Shown here piece after piece: positions 4,712 through 6,159 of a DNA stretch of 6,159 nt; position 1 is the first letter of the stretch; every line of letters starts with the position of its first letter. The position numbers were made by a program, and so were the translations under genes. Source of the DNA: an uncultured Campylobacter sp. (GTDB taxonomy: Bacteria; Campylobacterota; Campylobacteria; Campylobacterales; Campylobacteraceae). A model generated the notes under the pieces. That model worked only from the letters and a program-made list of their open reading frames with translations. It did no database searches and was not told where the DNA came from. The stretch lies in NCBI RefSeq assembly GCF_938045225.1, contig NZ_CALINL010000078.1, forward strand, positions 1-6,159. Reading direction: 5' to 3'.

Positions 4712-6127
4712 ATGAAAAAGATAATGATATTATCTTTGGCTACTTCTTGCGCGATCTTTGCCGCAAGCATAAACTTTAACGAACCCGCAGAGGATTTTAC
4801 GAGAATAAATCCGGAATTTAACAAAAACGTCGTGCTGTCCTACAACAGCTCTATCGCCGACGCTAAAAAATCAGTCGTAAATATCTCCACTACAAAAACC
4901 GTCAGCAGCAACGTAGCAGATATGAACGATATGTTTAGCGATCCGTTTTTCAAGGACTTTTTCGGATTTCAGTTTAACATACCTCAAGAAAAACAAAAAA
5001 GCAGCTCGCTAGGATCTGGCGTCGTCATATCTAGCGACGGCTACATCGTAACAAACAACCACGTCGTAGAAGATAGCGACGAGATCGTCGTCACGCTGCT
5101 AGATAGCGACAAAGAGTATAAAGCCAAAATCATCGGCACCGATCCAAAAACCGACCTAGCTATCATCAAAATCGACGCAAAAGAGCTAAAAGCCATACCG
5201 TTTGCCGACTCGGCTAAACTGATGGAAGGCGACATCGTATTTGCCATCGGAAATCCTTTCGGCGTGGGCGGCAGCATCACTCAGGGTATAGTTTCAGGCT
5301 TAAATAAAGACAATATCGGTCTAAATCAATACGAAAATTTCATCCAGACAGACGCCTCGATAAACCCAGGCAACTCAGGCGGTGCGCTAGTCGATAGTCG
5401 CGGCTATCTAGTCGGTATAAACTCAGCCATACTTAGCCGCAGCGGCGGAAATAACGGCATCGGCTTTGCCATCCCGTCAAATATGACTAAAGATATCGCC
5501 AAAAAACTCATCGAAGACGGCAAGATAGAGCGCGGATATATCGGCGTGATGATAGCAAATCTAAATGAAGAGCAAAAAGAGATCTATAAAAACAAAGAAG
5601 GCGCGCTCATTAGTAGCGTAGAAAGCGGTCTTCCTGCGGATGTTGCAGGACTAAAACGAGGCGACCTCGTAATCAAAATCGACGATAAAGAGATCAAAAA
5701 TGCCAATGATCTCAAAAATATCATCGGCTCTCTAGCGCCAAACAAAGAGATCACGCTAACCTATGAGCGCTCAGGCAAAATCGAAACAACCAAGGTAAAA
5801 TTAGCTAATGCCAACGCAAAATCAAGCACCCCTGTGACAAAAGGCGGTACGGCAATCGATGGTCTTAGCGTTACGGCTATCGACGATAACGCAAGATACA
5901 AATACCGCCTAGCTCCAGATGCTACCGGTATACTGGTAACGGATGTAAAAGCCGGCTCAAATGCCGAAAAAATCGGTTTTGAAAAAGGCGATATCATCAT
6001 CCAGATTGCCGAGGAAAATATCAAAAACATGGATGACTTTAACAAGGCCCTAGCAAGCACGAAGGGCAAAAAGACCCTCGTTTGGGTTAATCGCGGCGGA
6101 CTTTTCCAAGGTCTTGTTATCAAATAA
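4712..6127 (+). CDS. htrA: Periplasmic serine protease and chaperone HtrA (DegQ/DegP family)
   Basis: A 471-residue protease/chaperone that degrades or refolds damaged proteins in the periplasm. In C. jejuni, HtrA is also secreted and cleaves E-cadherin, aiding passage between epithelial cells. Residues 1-18 form a signal peptide (MKKIMILSLA, cleavage near IFAA). The trypsin-like domain (about 45-262) carries the complete triad H117 (TNNHVV), D148 (TDLAIIK) and S222 (GNSGGAL). PDZ1 spans about 268-365 (GYIGVMI, AGLKRGDLVIKID) and PDZ2 about 384-468 (GILVTDVKAGSNAEKIGFEKGDIII). Length and layout match C. jejuni HtrA and no residue is missing, so it should be active. The start is supported by AAGGA (4701-4705), 6 nt upstream, and by the signal peptide. 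It is divergent from cbpA-hspR, sharing a 174-bp control region. Two PDZ domains exclude DegS. Confidence 0.97.
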   Translation: MKKIMILSLATSCAIFAASINFNEPAEDFTRINPEFNKNVVLSYNSSIADAKKSVVNISTTKTVSSNVADMNDMFSDPFFKDFFGFQFNIPQEKQKSSSLGSGVVISSDGYIVTNNHVVEDSDEIVVTLLDSDKEYKAKIIGTDPKTDLAIIKIDAKELKAIPFADSAKLMEGDIVFAIGNPFGVGGSITQGIVSGLNKDNIGLNQYENFIQTDASINPGNSGGALVDSRGYLVGINSAILSRSGGNNGIGFAIPSNMTKDIAKKLIEDGKIERGYIGVMIANLNEEQKEIYKNKEGALISSVESGLPADVAGLKRGDLVIKIDDKEIKNANDLKNIIGSLAPNKEITLTYERSGKIETTKVKLANANAKSSTPVTKGGTAIDGLSVTAIDDNARYKYRLAPDATGILVTDVKAGSNAEKIGFEKGDIIIQIAEENIKNMDDFNKALASTKGKKTLVWVNRGGLFQGLVIK

Positions 6128-6136
6128 TCTAAAACT

Positions 6137-6159
6137 AAGGCGCGGAAAACTGCGCCCTT
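6137..6159 (+). terminator. Probable htrA terminator, cut by the window end
   Basis: AAGGCGC (6137-6143) pairs with GCGCCCTT (6152-6159) across an 8-nt loop, with one bulged C. It begins 9 nt after the htrA stop. The window ends at CTT, so the expected T-run cannot be seen. Confidence 0.6.

Noticed and set aside
4712..4771. htrA product as a lipoprotein, because of Cys13 in SLATSC
   Set aside because: The cysteine is too close to the N-terminus and the -3 residue is Ala. A normal signal peptidase I site follows at IFAA, as in C. jejuni HtrA.

Overview
The window looks like the chromosome of a Campylobacter, probably from the higher-GC oral group (C. rectus / C. showae / C. curvus type). The evidence is the protein similarity of every recognisable gene and the block htrA / cbpA / hspR / antiporter. 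As I recall it, this is the order of C. jejuni Cj1228c-Cj1231. The sequence is moderately GC-rich for the genus and has many AAATTT-type motifs between genes. The species assignment is inference.

Layout. Bases 2-952 (+) are the 3' two-thirds to three-quarters of an O-acetylhomoserine sulfhydrylase gene (metY type); its start lies before the window. Bases 953-1115 separate it from a convergent minus-strand cluster and hold two perfect stem-loops (1012-1032 and 1060-1084), the likely bidirectional end of both units. Read on the minus strand from 4537 down to 1116, the cluster is: cbpA (J-domain co-chaperone), hspR (MerR-family heat-shock repressor, 1 nt after cbpA), a CPA1 cation/proton antiporter of the NhaP2 type (after a 125-nt gap), an unlisted 36-codon small ORF (after 42 nt), and an unrecognised exported coiled-coil protein (after 2 nt). 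Bases 4538-4711 are a compact divergent control region. A strong sigma70-type promoter faces cbpA, with a degenerate HAIR-like (HspR) operator over its -35. A second TATAAT promoter faces htrA (4712-6127, +), a complete periplasmic serine protease/chaperone. The window ends inside the probable htrA terminator.

How the genes fit together. cbpA, hspR and htrA form a protein-quality-control module: a cytoplasmic co-chaperone, the repressor that senses chaperone availability, and the periplasmic protease. The antiporter adds ion/pH homeostasis downstream. The least explained part is the AT-rich stretch of about 1420-1715, which holds the small basic ORF and the 5' part of the exported protein gene. 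Base and codon use change abruptly within that gene near codon 54. This is the best candidate here for something undescribed. The rest is recognisable core-genome content, and I saw no mobile element, CRISPR array, tRNA or rRNA.
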